Positions 21,240 to 34,139 of a DNA stretch of 64,000 bases are shown piece by piece. Each line of letters starts with the position of its first letter. The stretch's first letter is position 1. Position numbers and translations under genes: made by a program. Source of the DNA: Sphaerosporella brunnea (taxonomy: Eukaryota > Ascomycota > Pezizomycetes > Pezizales > Pyronemataceae); assembly GCA_008704415.1 (NCBI GenBank), contig VXIS01000091.1:1-64000 (forward strand), read 5' to 3'. The notes below the pieces were generated by a model. That model worked only from the letters and a program-made list of their open reading frames with translations, was not told the DNA's origin and ran no database searches.

Positions 21240-21732
21240 ATGAATGTAAGCGCTGCTGCCTTGTCCCCGGATATCCGCCACACAAAGTGGCGGCCAGCGT
21301 CGGAGCAGCGTTTCATAGCGAGCAAAGCGAGTACCACCGAGTGGTTCAAGAAGCTCATCGAGCTTGGGTACGTTCCGAGCCGTCTTGTTTAACATAGCCA
21401 TCATCGCTGCTGCAAAATGATGCTGCAGCGCGAGGATGGGTGTCGAGACTGCCGACATTGAGCTCCCAGCTCTGCACGCACTCCACCTTCTTCTCAAGAA
21501 GAAGGTGGATGAGAAGCTGCGGGCCCAGGCCAAGCGCGTCATTACGGCTACGAAAAAGCTGGCCGCAGACGAGGAGAGGGTGCTCATTGAACTCCGCACC
21601 AAGGGTGCGCTCCATGAGGAGGAAGCTCGCGATGCGGCAAAGGAGGAGCTGGAACTGATCGCACTCAAAGAACAGGCGGCAAAGGATGGGCAGGAAACCA
21701 AAGCACTCAAGAAAGAGGCGGCAAAACTCTGA
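21240..21732 (+). CDS. Small two-exon coiled-coil protein, hypothetical
   Basis: Exon 1 is 21240-21367. The intron is 21368-21428 (61 bp, GTACGT donor, TTAAC branch-like sequence, CTGCAG acceptor). Exon 2 is 21429-21732. Splicing joins the phase exactly and gives about 143 residues. Residues 10-43 (DIRHTKWRPASEQRF, STTEWFKKLIEL) look like a short helical domain. Residues about 45-140 form a strongly charged coiled coil (KKVDEKLRAQAKRV, EEEARDAAKEELELIALKE). The start ACAATGAA follows a CT-rich leader. The TGA at 21730 is followed in the same frame by LAREKLLYEQAAAGG, which continues the heptads, so the stop may be a mutated Arg codon. Another frame downstream is Pro-rich and ends VVNEQVAVQP. 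I do not recognise the family. Confidence 0.5.
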
Positions 21733-23931
21733 TTGGCGAGAGAGAAGCTCCTGTACGAGCAGGCAGCTGCTGGAGGATCTGGTCCCGGCTCTTCAACCGT
21801 CGGTTCCCCCGCCACGTTTACCTCCGCCGACGTCACCACCGCCGCGCCGTCCGCTGTTGTCTTCCCCGCCGAGGGTGCTGCTCTCACCGCCACTGACTGC
21901 GCAGCCTCCTCTCGCCCAGGTTGTGAACGAACAGGTCGCCGTGCAGCCATAGCGCCCGCGTCGTTTTGTGAGCGCGGCTCCATGAAGGTAGAGCCGTCGC
22001 TAGTTTCCTTTTTTCCATTTGTACTTCAATTTTCAAAATACACATGCGTTGTTTTTCTTTCGTGGACAGTCAGTAAATGCATGCTTGTCGTCAGGGCAAT
22101 CGAAGGGCGCTTTTCACATCGGTGGACAGGAAGAGACACGGAGATTGTCCTTTACGAATTTTGTCAAACGACAGAGGTAGATAGGAGAGCAATGTTGCAG
22201 GTCGGTGAACTGGGAAGGGTTTGCGTTCCGATTGTTGGGCTGGATCTGCATACTCCACACTGGGATGACCTGGACCAACACGGCTGTTTTCTTCTCACCA
22301 GTCAGTATTCATTCGGAATATTAGCCATGGACCGCACAACAGTGGCCGCACGCGTGGGAATCTGGTTCAGCGAAAGCCTCCTTAAGCCACAGATTTGCAC
22401 GCGTTCTCGTCTTGTGCCTGGACCGGTTTGGTTCTCGGCCGAGCAAGGAAGTATCGCACAAACCCTGTGCTGTCAGCTCAGCTCGCGGTATCGATATTTA
22501 AAGTTGTCGACACGCGCGCCCATTGTGCAAGAATGTGACATATGGCCGTGGTGACGTCTCGAGTGCGACGCAGCCGCCATAAAACAACGTGCAACCGATC
22601 CAAGCCGAAACCTATGAAATGAAGCTGAGCTGGATGCCGAACCGCAGCCTTAGGACTCTCAGTTGCAGCGGATTTCAAGAACCCGACGGTCAAGCCCGAC
22701 GGCGTGTTGCTGTCCAACACGCAGTAATGCAGTTTTCCCCGCGCCACACCTGCTCGTGGTACATGTATTTCAACACCTGCAGGAACAACCGTAATGTATA
22801 GGCCAAGTCAACGAGCGTCGCAAGCCTCTATTTGGCGCAGTGGCAGGCCCGGTGTGCCGCTGTCAATCCTCGGCCGGTGACAGTGGATAGCACATAGCTA
22901 TGAGATTCCGCATTTTGCCAGTCCAGAGGCACATTACCGGTGTTTATGTTTCTAGACAGCGGGCATGGGACCGTGCGGGCGCTGTGAAACTTGGCATTGA
23001 GTGCTGACATAGGTGATGTTGTTGGTAGCTACCGCGCACGCTTTGAGACGCGTGCTATGCTGTGATGCACAGTATGATTGCCCAGCGTCCCTCCTTTCTT
23101 TGGTTTGGCACCAGACCCCACAGCCCAAACCACTACAGGCCCTGTATGTGAAGCCTTCTATATAAACTGGAGTCATTGCAATCGCCGAAGAGTGGGATAA
23201 CACGCCGCGGCGTAGACGTTCCGGGGATGTGGGTGCACAACATTGTGACACTGGTGGTCGTGAGTTTACTTCGCAGATCATCAGACAACACATCAGACTC
23301 GCGACCAAGCCCAGAATCCCGCCGTTGTAATCCGTCCTCCTGCGCAGGTTTGATCAAGCAACGGCAGGTATTCAGTGATCGTGGCCACGTTACCCTCAGA
23401 AAGTGTTGTGTTGCTCAAGCACACCCTCGTAATCAACACTGTTGTTGCGAACATTTGTGCAAGAAATGGATGTCCCTGTGATTAGAAATTTGTGAAAGCG
23501 GGGCCACATCGGCGCCGGGTGACAGCTTAGGTAGCTTCCGCTTTGATTCACCGAGATTGCGAAGGCCAGTTCCCCTGACTCACACATTCCCACAAGCGCG
23601 GGGTGCCGCCATGAAATGCCCTACTGGGAGTTGGGTGTTATGATATCTTTTGCAACATGTGCTGTGCAGTTATATGGTGACTGACAGGTCAACACGGGGG
23701 GACAGCCAAGTTTCTCTCATGGGTGTTCTTAATTTAAACGATGCGAGTAAGGACAGCTAGCGTGGTTTCATGGCTCCGATGGGAATCATCCTTCTTGCTC
23801 GTTTTCATGGACTACGGGCGTTAGAAGGCGCTGTCAAACCGTGGATGAAGAGCTTCTTCCTATTGTGATAGTGGCAGGACACACTGCGCCAGCGCGGGCA
23901 TACCGCGTCGGCATTTTTTAGACATACGAAA
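21733..23931. other. No gene supported after the coiled-coil gene
   Basis: The frame stays open to 22554, but composition beyond about 21980 does not look coding and no domain is seen. The first 220 bases are a Pro-rich or Ala-rich coding-like stretch in two frames, probably the original C-terminus of the gene upstream. Confidence 0.4.
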
Positions 23932-24620
23932 CAATGTTCCTCACGGGCCGCGGCGGTTTGCAGGTCGGCCTAGACGGTCTGCCATAGTCTAATCAAGTCC
24001 GCGCACTGAAGAGCACCAGTCCGCAATTGATCCAGGACTGGGAACCTTGTACATGATTTTGGAGGACTGGACCAGCCTGCAATCCTGACGTATGTAATAT
24101 CCATATGCCGTGAATCTCAACATGCGAGCGGTGGGCGGCATGGTGAGGCCACCATGCTCTGAAGCAAGAAAAATATCTATCTTTCCCACTGTGACTGTAC
24201 CTGAACCATGACTGCCACCGCAAATTTCGCACTTTCTATCCAATCTGGGTCCCACTCCATCGGCAATTCTAATATCGTGAGCCTTGCGCTGATGCCACCT
24301 ATAACAACCACCTTCGAACGTCGTCAACGCGCGTCTCACTGGGCCGTGAGACCCTAAATAAAAACGATCATTGTCATCAAAGTGTAAGTCACTCAGCCTG
24401 AGCGTCATGCATAAAGCAGTTTAGGATTGCGCAGAGGATACATTAACTAAATGGCCGGGATTTGGTATATGACTTTTGAGGGCGCGGGTTGTCTGTATAT
24501 AAAATCCTTGTGTAATACATTGCTCCGTAGGAAATATCCAGTCCATACCCACCCAAACGACTGCTGGTCCAGGTCCGGCCTGGACTCAGGACTGGTCGGA
24601 CTGGACTGTGAGCAACGCTG
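23932..24620 (+). mobile_element. hAT-like element R6, nearly complete copy
   Basis: The ends CAATGTTCCTCACGGG and (reverse complement of the right end) CAGCGTTGCTCACAGT form an imperfect inverted repeat. Subterminal GACTGG/CCAGTC motifs are dense, as in hAT elements. No 8-bp duplication was found at these borders, so they are approximate. A second copy lies at 43451-45165. Confidence 0.55.
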
Positions 24621-25358
24621 ATGTTTGGGCACTTAGGACCGGCTTGTCGCAAGGTACACACAGGCCGCACCCTGCGTGAGCTCCTCGAAGCCTTCACACA
24701 ACAACGAGCGGAGGCCGCCCACGGGCTTGTCGAATGCACGGAGGTGCACAACACACCCCCAGCCCTGGCGGCATGTGACGCAGAGATGAAGCATGCAACC
24801 TCGCACTCGGTTTTGGACCCAGGCTCTAACGTCGGCCCCAGCCTCTCTGACATCGAGAAACTCCTCAAGACACTCTTTGCAGAACAATTTCGACGCATCA
24901 GTGAAATGTCCAAACGATCCCTCGAAAAGCAGAATATGAGACTACTGGAACGGATCTTAGTGCTCGAACAAGAGGTCAAGAAGCTCACACCGACACTGGC
25001 AAACCAACTGCAGCCACCGCCGCCCAGGCTTACGTGGAAGCCACGGTTTTTCGTGAACTCAACGACCCAAACACCAAGCCAGCCACCGCCCGCCACGCCA
25101 CCAATTACGGCAACGCAAGCGACACAGACAACAGAGCCAACATCAGCCACTCCACCAACGACAACGCCGGTTACGGCCAAGATGAAACGCAAATGCTTCG
25201 GGCCGCCCAGCCCGACGCAAGCACAGACAAACCCCACTCGCCCCACCCTCACTTATACACTCAAAGCACGCGGGCCCGAGCGACGCACTGTTGGTGCGCC
25301 TAACGCCCGGCAAGCGCGACGCGCCAGACCCGCCCCTCCCGCGATAAGACCGAGGTGA
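24621..25358 (+). CDS. ORF1/gag-like protein of a LINE derivative
   Basis: A 245-residue frame. Residues 75-125 are a probable coiled coil (EKLLKTLFAEQFRRI, ERILVLEQEVKKL). Residues 130-200 are Pro/Thr-rich, and the end is basic (RRTVGAPNARQARRARPAPP). A helical multimerisation part followed by a basic tail suits a nucleic-acid-binding ORF1. A frameshift near 25350 separates it from the original C-terminus, which reads VSINIFISEA... and then Lys-rich sequence in another frame. No zinc knuckle is visible. It is probably not functional. Confidence 0.4.
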   Translation: MFGHLGPACRKVHTGRTLRELLEAFTQQRAEAAHGLVECTEVHNTPPALAACDAEMKHATSHSVLDPGSNVGPSLSDIEKLLKTLFAEQFRRISEMSKRSLEKQNMRLLERILVLEQEVKKLTPTLANQLQPPPPRLTWKPRFFVNSTTQTPSQPPPATPPITATQATQTTEPTSATPPTTTPVTAKMKRKCFGPPSPTQAQTNPTRPTLTYTLKARGPERRTVGAPNARQARRARPAPPAIRPR

Positions 25359-25815
25359 AAGAGGGGTGGCCGAAGGGTCAAATGGAGAAACTTAGGTGGC
25401 CCTTGAGCCACACTGCGGCACAACCTACTGGGAAGGGCAGCCTGCCTGGGCCCAAGTGGCTCGAGTGGCGTAAGCATCAACATTTTCATAAGCGAAGCCG
25501 CTGACACCAAGACGGACCGGCCTCGCAGGCCCATAGGGGGGAAAACGAAGAACAAAGAGAAGGCGAAGGGGAAGGAGAAGGACAGGGAGCAGTGGGCTCC
25601 GGACGTGCGGGGTTGAAGAGGGGTGAAACACAGTCGTTTGTGTATACTTTTTGCGCTTTCCTTAATTTTCTTTCCTTAAGAGAGTCGCAGGCCCCAACAA
25701 GTATGCTTGTTTTCATGGAACTTGTTCCTAGGGCTAGCACAGTCTCTCTTCGTTATATATCCCATGGCCTCAAGCGGGCGTATGCAATCTGATCAAAACA
25801 AAAACGAAACAATGC
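24621..25815 (+). mobile_element. ORF1-only LINE relative
   Basis: An ORF1-like reading frame leads straight into a LINE 3' end: GAAACACAGTCGTTTGTGTA, a TTTTTGCGCTTTCCTTAATTT block, a decayed hairpin (GGCCTCAAGCGGGC, about 25765) and a CTGATCAAAACAAAAACGAAA tail. The same ORF1 end plus 3' end recurs at 39710-40175. No reverse transcriptase lies between, so both copies look like deletion derivatives that keep ORF1 and the 3' recognition end. Confidence 0.6.
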
Positions 25816-28514
25816 GTGTATCAACAATCACTCGACTCCCATCGAGCGAACACCCATCATCATCGTGCAATCGGAGAATCATGATAGCGCGGTTATCCAC
25901 GACCATCCTCGCTGATGGATGAAGTAACGATTATTGAACGACTAGCAACGCCTAACGAGCTCCGACTCATGGCGTTTAATAATCCAACGAGCAGTCAGCA
26001 GAGCGCAGGTTTTCAGTGGGTGAGGTATGTGCGCCGGATGTCGGCTGAGGTGGGAGGCGGAAACCTGTTGTATATGTCCTCCGGCACATGGCAACCATTT
26101 GGCTTTGTTAATCACTATCTATGTGTCTGTGAGGATGTTGCAGAACCTCATCGTTGATCCACTACCACTTCTACAGACCCAATTCAACAATTAAGCCATC
26201 ATGCTCGCATATCGCCACCAAGCCTTCACCACCCATTACAACGCCGAATCTACCGTTCTGTCGTGCCCGAGTAGCATACACGCAGAAGAGACGGCGGGCG
26301 AATCGTGACTTTTTCATGCTGGATGATCATGATTCTGTACGATAATTACGTCCGTGTAATATTTCTGTCGGAAGCCTCTCTCAACCAGCGGAAGAGGAAT
26401 TGCCTCGCGGCGCACGAATGCAATTTGCCGCTTTTGAGGTGTTGACTGTGAGTCTAAACACTGCAAAACTTACGCGTTACGTAACAACAGGGCCTCAAAG
26501 GCTGATATACACATTGTTGCGGTGACTCGATGGTTGGTAGCGCCGGTAACGCGTCGCAAAGGACACGGCCACAGGATCCTCAGCGGACATGGGGTCCCAG
26601 TTCTTCAAATTCTATAGGGAGGCAGATGCCTTACCGCCGCGTGTCCGAGGATACCGCTGAGTCTCGAGCTTCCAGGACTGGCCATTGGGACAGCGACTCT
26701 TCCAAGGTGAACTGACAGATCGCAGCCTGGTGTAAGGCGTTCTCCAGATATTTCCTATCTCCGCAGAGGTCGTGGTGGCGTCATAGGTGAGTAATAGGGT
26801 TGTCTCCCCCAACTCCATAAAACATAATTTTGGGAATCGGGCGAACTGCCACCTCAAAGACGAGCACATCAGAACCGTCTATCTTTAGAGCAACCATGGC
26901 ACAGCCCTCAGCGCCCAATGCCTCCACATCAGGTGGGTGAAAGTGCGTTGACCGAACGACCTTCCAGCGAGCTCACAACGCTCAGAAGTGGTACCTCCAC
27001 CAGCAATCCGTCTACAGAATCACAGTGCGAAGCGCTGAGAGCGAAGCCCGTAGGTAGAGATCTGAAGGCGAAAGCGGACCACCACATCGTGTGCCAACAA
27101 ACCCATCTGAACCCAAGGTTGAGCAGGATGCGATGCTTGTTGATAGTTGCAGCACTATAAGCAGCCGCCGTTCTTCTTGTCCCCGCATATCAGGCAGGAC
27201 ACGCATGCGGGCAACTGTCTCCCGTGGTGGGCAGCCACAAGGCGATTCCAGCACCTACGTCTCGCTCTTACAGCTGTCATTTCAGGGGGCGTCACTGACA
27301 AGGTGCAGTTTGGCAGCGACGAGCGAGCCAGCTGAACATGAGCTTTCACCTGCAGGTAGCATACGAGGCACTCACCTCGCCCAGCATTCCCCTCAAATAA
27401 TGCAGGCAGAGGTTGAACTTCGCGCATGATCGCAAGACGATGTCGCGGGCCATAATATACCTCCGATGCAACATTTCCGTCTGTTCCAGCTACACTCGCC
27501 ACAGCGATTGCATTTAGTTGCAAAACACAGGCGTCCCGCACTGTCCCGCGGGTACTAAGGGTGGCCCAATGGTTCCCGCAAATCTCCGACTCTGTCTGGA
27601 AGCTCGAGCCATTGCCGACATTGTCCCACCTCGAATATTCTGTTCATATGGTGAGCACACTGCACAGCCGCCGGTGCGGCTGTCTGTGGAATCTGAGGAG
27701 TCGGTGGCCGACGGGAGCAGAACCTGACGCTGACTGGCTAATTACCAACCTGAAATGCGCGTCGCAATGCTCAAAACCGTGTGTGTGATTTGACGAGGCT
27801 GGTGGCAAGGCCAGTGTGAATCCTGACCCCACGAAGGTGAGATGAAGAACTCATTTTGCGGCGGCAGTGGTGGGAATCGATGGCATGGGGATGTCGGAGT
27901 TGGCTTTCAGATTGGGTCGTAGCACCAAAGTCCGTGCTTTGCTACGCTGGTACACATGCGTACGCATGCACATCGGCAAATCACGATTCGGGCTAAGGTT
28001 GAACATGGCGATCGCGAGGGTTGATCATCGCCATGGTTGACGACTACGGCGTGCACCGCAATCACTCCTCCTACGGCTGCAGAAGCTGTTGTGCAGCCAT
28101 CCGGACAGGCGTCCCGAGCGTGTATGCCGCATCTACCATTGACACACCCCGCTTCTGTAACCTGGCACCCTGCAATCTGGTACCGTATTGCTTGACGCGC
28201 TCTGCCGTCTGGTCCCGCCGTCTCCTGGTACTCGCGCTGCCCGGGCGTGTCGCGCGCTCGTTCCCTAGCCGCGCCGCGCGTGGTTTTTTGACACAAGAAC
28301 CAAATGACTGGCTTTCCGAGCCGCCGGACATTGCCCAGTAGAGACAGTTATGAGCAACAGTTCATTTGCGGTGAAGGCGATCCCACCAATCTGATCAATG
28401 ACGCCGGTAGTGTTCAGTAGCTATCACCGCGAGCAATCTGTAAATATGAAATACCCAACATACGTTGCCGCCAGATATGTTGTTGGAGACCATCTAAATT
28501 AACAGAATGAGTGA
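25816..28514. other. No gene supported
   Basis: Many overlapping frames of 60-130 codons, none with a recognisable domain, splice pattern or promoter. No flanked element was found. Confidence 0.45.
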
Positions 28515-28515
28515 C

Positions 28516-28660
28516 TAGTGTGGCAAACGAGCCGGCTCGAGACGAGCCCAAGCGGTTATTCGAGCCGCATCGTCAGTGTTACTGGCTCGGCTCGCGGATG
28601 CGAGCCGATTGAGTGGGGGCTCGAGTGAAAGCTCGAGCCGGTCAAGCGAAATCATGTAAA
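28516..28660 (+). mobile_element. Remnant of a hAT-like element rich in GCTCGAG
   Basis: It starts TAGTGTGGCAAACGAGCCGG and carries many GGCTCGAGC palindromes, then CAAGCGAAATCATGTAAA. A related segment at 59897-60040 starts TAGTGATGGCAACGAGCTCA and keeps the same order. No right terminus was found in either. Confidence 0.4.
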
Positions 28661-28884
28661 TTTTCCAATTTGTGGTTAAGCCATGTAGATCAGTCCAGTG
28701 GGTCTGAGAGGCGGGTGACGGGTGTTCTTTACCATCAGATTCAGTGTTCGCCTCACTTCCTGAATCTGCGTCTCCATCTCTTTCCTTCCTGCCAGCAGGG
28801 ACCTGCTCACGCAATATTATTTGCTGGACAAAGACAAATGCTGTATATGATGAGGTTTTCTGTCCACTGAGCGTCCGCATCCCG

Positions 28885-29762
28885 GTCATAACGACAGGCC
28901 GGGACCCGGACAGTGGCTTCTGCCACGCATTGCAGGTGCAGAGATCGCCTTGAAGGCCCATGGCTGGACGGCCGAATACCACTGGGTACCAGGGCACGCA
29001 GACGCGCAGGGCAACGAGCTAGCAGACCAGCTGGCTAAGGAAGCCGCAGAGAAACACCTCAAGCCCATTGCAGGAGACTTGCTTCGCACCACCTCTCTCG
29101 CAGCCATTGCCGCCGAGTCACCAAAGAGAAAACACAAGACCGGGAGGCATGGCTACGCGAACACTGCCTACCCAAGAGCTACTATAAGCGCCGAAAGAAG
29201 GGTAACCCCGGCGCCTTCAAAGCTAAAAAAGCTCTTGCTTCCCGCTTCTTTCAGCTGCGGGTTGGCAAAGCCCCGACGGCGCCCTATCTGTACCGGACCC
29301 GGCGGCACACACTGACAACAAGTGCTGGTGACGTAAGAGTGGTGCCGTCCAGACACGATACCATCTCTTCAAGTTTGGCAAGAGGTGGAAAAACGAGCAG
29401 AGGGTGCTTTGAAAAAGGGTATTGGAGGACACAAAAAGGGGAGGGCAGAAGCGGTGGGCAGCTACGGTGACCTCCGCTTTGCTCGCCGAAGACAGGTGCA
29501 CGGAGGCCGTTATGGATTTCCTAAGCACTACCAAGGTTGGGCATGGCGTGACAAAGGAATGCTGTTTTGAGACTTTTTGCTTATGACATGTCACGAATTT
29601 CCTTGGTGCGATTAAACTACATGGTGCCATTTCCTTGGTCTTTTTCCTTGGACGAGCAGCAGGCCTCAGTAGTCGGCTCCGCCGAAGGGGTCGCATAGTC
29701 TCTTCTTTCTACACATGTCATGGCCGCAAGCGGCCGGATACAATATGATTGAGACAAAACAA
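28885..29762 (+). mobile_element. 5'-truncated LINE with RNase H end
   Basis: The borders show TCC(G/A)CATCCCGG on both sides (about 28871 and 29767), a 12-bp duplication with one mismatch. The frame reads AEYHWVPGHADAQGNELADQ (RNase H end), frameshifts near 29200, and reaches the knuckle remnant SGAVQTRYHLFKFGKRWKNE, where the last Cys is Gly. It closes with GGCCGCAAGCGGCC at 29723-29736 and an AATATGATTGAGACAAAAC tail. Confidence 0.85.
28950..29315 (+). pseudogene. LINE RNase H fragment
   Basis: The 122-codon frame holds the last part of RNase H (GHADAQGNELADQLAKEAAE, with the final Asp) and then shifts out of frame in the spacer before the zinc knuckle. It lacks the first three catalytic positions because of 5' truncation. 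Confidence 0.75.
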
Positions 29763-29769
29763 AATCCAC

Positions 29770-32700
29770 ATCCCGGCGGCGGTATATAAAGTATCTAGAA
29801 CTGTTAGCCTGAAGGAAGACGGCAAGGTTAAAGTTGAAACAATACACCAACGTCCACTGATCTCCTTGTAGAAAACCCGCATGGCATCTTCCTCTGCTTG
29901 TGCCAGTGCTCTCTGCGCTCGCTGATGGTCTGCTGACATGCTTCACTGTTTGTGGACCTGAGGACCAAGACGCCACGGGGGTATCATGTTGTTTTCGTCG
30001 CGATTTCAAGCGACATAAAGTGCCGTCGTGGGCCAAAGTTTATTCCCTGGTGAGATGAACGCCCGACATGAGCCCGGCCGGCCGTCTTTGGCTATAACTG
30101 TCCCAGTCTACGAAGTGCAGCCCAGTTCTGACTGGCGGCCTGGCCGGGGGTAGGCCTCACGAGGTCTTATCTTGCGCGCCAGTGGCTCCGTCGGCTTTTT
30201 GTGTTAAAGTTATAACTTAAACCAATAACCCCGGTGGCCAGCAGTGGTCGATGCGCGCAGATCGCTGGCGGGGACGCCTGCTGTCTCGGGACCCTTTGAG
30301 GTCCGCCCAAAGCAGATAACCTGTGGACAATGCGGACACGTGGGACTCAACATCGCCGAACACATGAGGATGGTACGTTCGATTACGTACTCGGTCAGAC
30401 TCCACTGTTGCTAACCCCAGTGCTAGGACCACCACAGGTCCGTGAGGCGCGCTCATCGGTACAAATACATTAAGGCGGTAAGATACTATTCAGGCGGATT
30501 TCCTGGTGGCCGCGCCTGCGTAGTCGGGCCATTCTTCACACGTCAGTTCTCTGCAGGGACGGCCAGGCCTGGACCCTCACAGCGCGGACCTGTGTCGGAC
30601 GTTGCGTTGGACCACTGCGCTGAGGCCTTAGTCGCTGGTGTATGAAAACCTCCCAAAACCTGACCTAAACGGGGGTCCTGCTGATGTTGTGTTCAACCTG
30701 TCACCTGGAGTTATCGAACTTCATCGCTGCGATTTGTTGAGGCCGTTGCCGTGGCGGAACAGATGGGTTGGTTGGCAATCGTCCCATGCGCGCTGCAGCC
30801 GTTATCGACAGTGAAATGACTGGGTGGGATCCAGCAGCGCAAATATCGGCCCGGATAGTAATGCATCACTCTGTGAAAGGCTGTACCACTGGGTTTCTGA
30901 TCAGGACGAGATCAAACTCACTGTAGTCGAAGCAAAGCTTTATAGACTAAGTGCTACACAACTCCAACAATAGCTACCCATGGTTTGGAGATTGGGACTC
31001 TGTGGTAGACCCAAAGCTACTGAGACGCGGCCCTGGGCGCAATCCGTCGAGCCTGAGGCACCGAGGAAGCCGGCGTTACTGTCGACATGATTGCGCGGTC
31101 TCTCCGAAGATTTAGAGTATGCGAACCCATCAACGCGCAAGCCTGTATTGGCGCCGCAGGCGCACGCGGCGCATTAGGAGAAAGTGACCAATGAAATGCA
31201 CAAAGCCTGCGCAGCATGATAGCCTTCCGAACCAGATCGCTACTGTACCAAAATTCGGATCGCGTGATAAAAATTCAGACGTTTCACATCACCGATTGTG
31301 CAGAGATTGGCGACAGCGCCAACATTGAAGCTCATAATCCTACAGACAACAATGCATTGAGGTGAGGAACGGAAATTGATGCCACAGCGCATCGGAATGA
31401 TGTCGTCAGCTCTAGCTGGCTGTGTCCGCCTCGATGGCGTCAAAAACAGAGCTGATATCTGTAGCCGGGGAACGCTCTTGCAGAGTAATCCTTGAAAGTT
31501 TATACCCCTGGTGCAGCGCGTGCTGCAGTATCGGGAGGGGCGGAGTCCACGCCACGATTATTTGTGCTAAGGATTCCAGACGATTCAGAGGATAGCAGCC
31601 CTTCAATGCGGTTCACACCGCGGGAAAACAGGCAGCCTCGCCACACCAGGAAGGCCACGTGGAACTGCCCGCTTCGGGGCTTGTGGGCGCGTCATGTCGC
31701 TGTCCGGGTTTGGTGGCGAAACGGGATCGATGGTGTATAACACAACCCAGGTGGTCTGTTGGAAACGGCCGGATGAGGGTCTGGAGGTCGGTTCACGGCG
31801 AGTGCGAATAGAGTGCGGGTAGTGGCACATCGCGTTAGGGACTCTGACATGCCGCCTGACAACACACAGCGGGCCACGGCAGAGGGAGCAAAGGTTCAGT
31901 TGTGCACGACGATAGGATTCGAGGTAAAACACACAGCGCGAGATATTTCGTTGAGAAGCCTGCCAATCCATCCCGTCTTTGTGCACAAGTAAAAGTTTGT
32001 TTTCGATCCTCGATAGCATGCAACGTGTTGAACCCCGGCGCAGTGTGCTTTGAGCCTCCTTACTAGCGCAGTCATTTGCAGGGCCAGTTGTGGGCACACG
32101 ACTCCGACACACACAATCGCGTCGATCTCTTCAACTGCCGACAGTCCCGCTGTGGGTGACTCGAGCAAGGCCAGGGCCGTATATCCTGTGTTGCCCAGTC
32201 AGTGTGGATGAGTAAGAATGTTGTCGCTGCCGTAGTTGCGGGACATAGTCGGGCCGGATGCCTGCTGCGGCGGTAGAGCATTGCAACGAGCTCGCGCTAG
32301 GGGACCATCGCCTAACGCTCTCGTTTCTTGCTACGCGCAGTTCACGCTCTGAAACCCGCCGGTATCCTTGTGCACCCTCACATGTCTGGCGTCTGGTGTA
32401 CTGACCAAGGCGCAGACACAAGAATTTGTTTGACGTGTCCATCATTATCTTACACTGCGACCCGGAGCACTTCCTTGCATCCGCCGGGGCAACACCTTCT
32501 TCAGCCGCGCGAGCGTGATAGGTGGCGAGCCAGCAGTCGTCGCTTCGTCTTGCGCGCTGCCGAGCGAGCCCCAGCAGCCGTGATAGGCGCGCGACGTTGC
32601 CCTTTGAACGAAGCTGCAACCGTCGTCTGACTTTCTGGGTGTCTGCGGCCCAGCGATCGATGGCGTATCGCTTGTGCTTGTGCTTGTAACGGTCAAGCAT

Positions 32701-32973
32701 CGGTGATCAGGGGAGAGCTGGCGCGAGTGTGGCGTGTGCAGCTGACCGGAAATGCTGGACGCGTTCAACACGTTGGTTTGATGGCGTGTGTCTTCATGTT
32801 GCGATGCTTGTTGAGTGTGGGGTAGTTGTTGGTTGCGTATGTACGTGTTGATGAGTGTAGGTATTGGTGAAATGTGAAGATAGAGACCAGAGGAGGTGTC
32901 AGGAGGTCGGTGCAGGCAGCTTCGAACCGATCCGTTGCTGAGAATTTCCGTGAGTTTAATTCCCTTTTTCTGT
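29770..32973. other. No gene supported
   Basis: The 30-32.9 kb stretch has overlapping frames up to 189 codons (minus strand, 32131-32700) without any domain I recognise. No element with paired termini was found. Confidence 0.45.
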
Positions 32974-33654
32974 TCAGGTTCCCCACACGCGTTCTTGATT
33001 ATTCAGGCTCGGGCGTCCACTCCGTGGCTGTCCGGTCCCCAAGTTTCGCTGCTGAGTCATCCTCATTTGTGATGCCTTCGCTTCTGCGATGGCGTTGGCC
33101 AAACCAGCACCGGTAGCTAATTTACCTTCACCAGTCGTGTACTCCTCAAACGCCATGAGAGTTCCTTCACCTTCGCGCCTGCACGGCGTTTTGGCGTGGC
33201 GGACTTAGGCGCCCTCGGGGATCACCCCACCGTGGAAGTCAGTGTCTCGAGCTGAAGAATGCCGGCAGGCTTACCTACCCTTTTGTGGTCCACGATGTCG
33301 CATGCAGACGGATTCTCTTGACAACGTAGCTCTGCTTCCGAATCTGAGTCGGAGTCTGCACTGTTGTGCGCTTGAAGCGTGTTGATGTAGGTCTGTAGGG
33401 CGTACCGGTCAGCGTCGTCCTCTTTCGCCTCTCCTTCGTTCTCCACCTCATCCGGAAAGACAGGTTCGGCGAGTTGCGGTGATTCAGCCTCAACCAGACG
33501 CATAGCTGTAGCGTGTCGTGAAATCATAGTCCTTTAGCTCGGTCTGGTCATTGCTGTTGCTGGCAGCGGCGGTGTTCAGTTTGGGCGCAGCCGACAGCAT
33601 CAAAAAAATGGCGAATTCACCATCACGAAAAGACTGAGCTGTGAAGCTGGCCAT
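32974..33654 (-). pseudogene. Possible decayed multi-exon gene, unknown
   Basis: Three minus-strand open segments look coding: MASFTAQSFRDGEFAIF (from 33654), an acidic Ser/Asp-rich part (SADSDSDSEAELRCQENPS, about 33350-33290), and FEEYTTGEGKLATGAGLANA (about 33150). The first and second are separated by a one-base shift near 33500. The second and third may be joined by an intron starting GTAGGT at about 33277. No family is recognised and the model is tentative. Confidence 0.25.
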
Positions 33655-34139
33655 AACGACGCTGTGGCGATTTTGCGTGGTTGAAGCTTTCCCAATCCAT
33701 CGTCGCGCGTCTTTTATAACATCACGAGATTGCGTGACCGGTGGAAGGCCGGTCCTCAGTCTTACAGAGCGCATCTTATTTATGGGACGGGAGGGGGGAG
33801 GTTTCGCCAAAGTTCTCACCCGGTAATCAGGTTATAAACAGTCGCCGCGGTCTACACCCCAAAGGTTGGTTTGAACCCGGCGGGTCGCCGTCTTCTAAGA
33901 GACGGACTTGCGTTCCGAGGGCGTAAGATGAAACACCTTTTCACCCTGCCGCCGCGGGATGTGGCAGGCGCCGACACCAGTAGCTTGACGGATCCACCGC
34001 TCTCGGAGAAGCGCGGCGAGGCTAGCAATGCTTGCACTCTGCGCGGTGTCAGCGGAATCATGTGTGGCTAGCAACTAAGCAAATACCCGTCAAAACCAAA
34101 TACAAGACAAGCGCCGGTACGGAACAAGTAAACCGAGCA

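Noticed and set aside
21733..22554. 273-codon open frame after the small coiled-coil gene
   Set aside because: Beyond the first about 75 codons the translation shows no domain or coding-like bias, and it lacks its own start context.
33838..33920. tRNA-like stretch (GGTTTGAACCCGG... and GTCTTCTAAGAGAC)
   Set aside because: The T-loop-like sequence does not have a matching 5-bp stem on either strand and no D-arm or acceptor pairing could be drawn.
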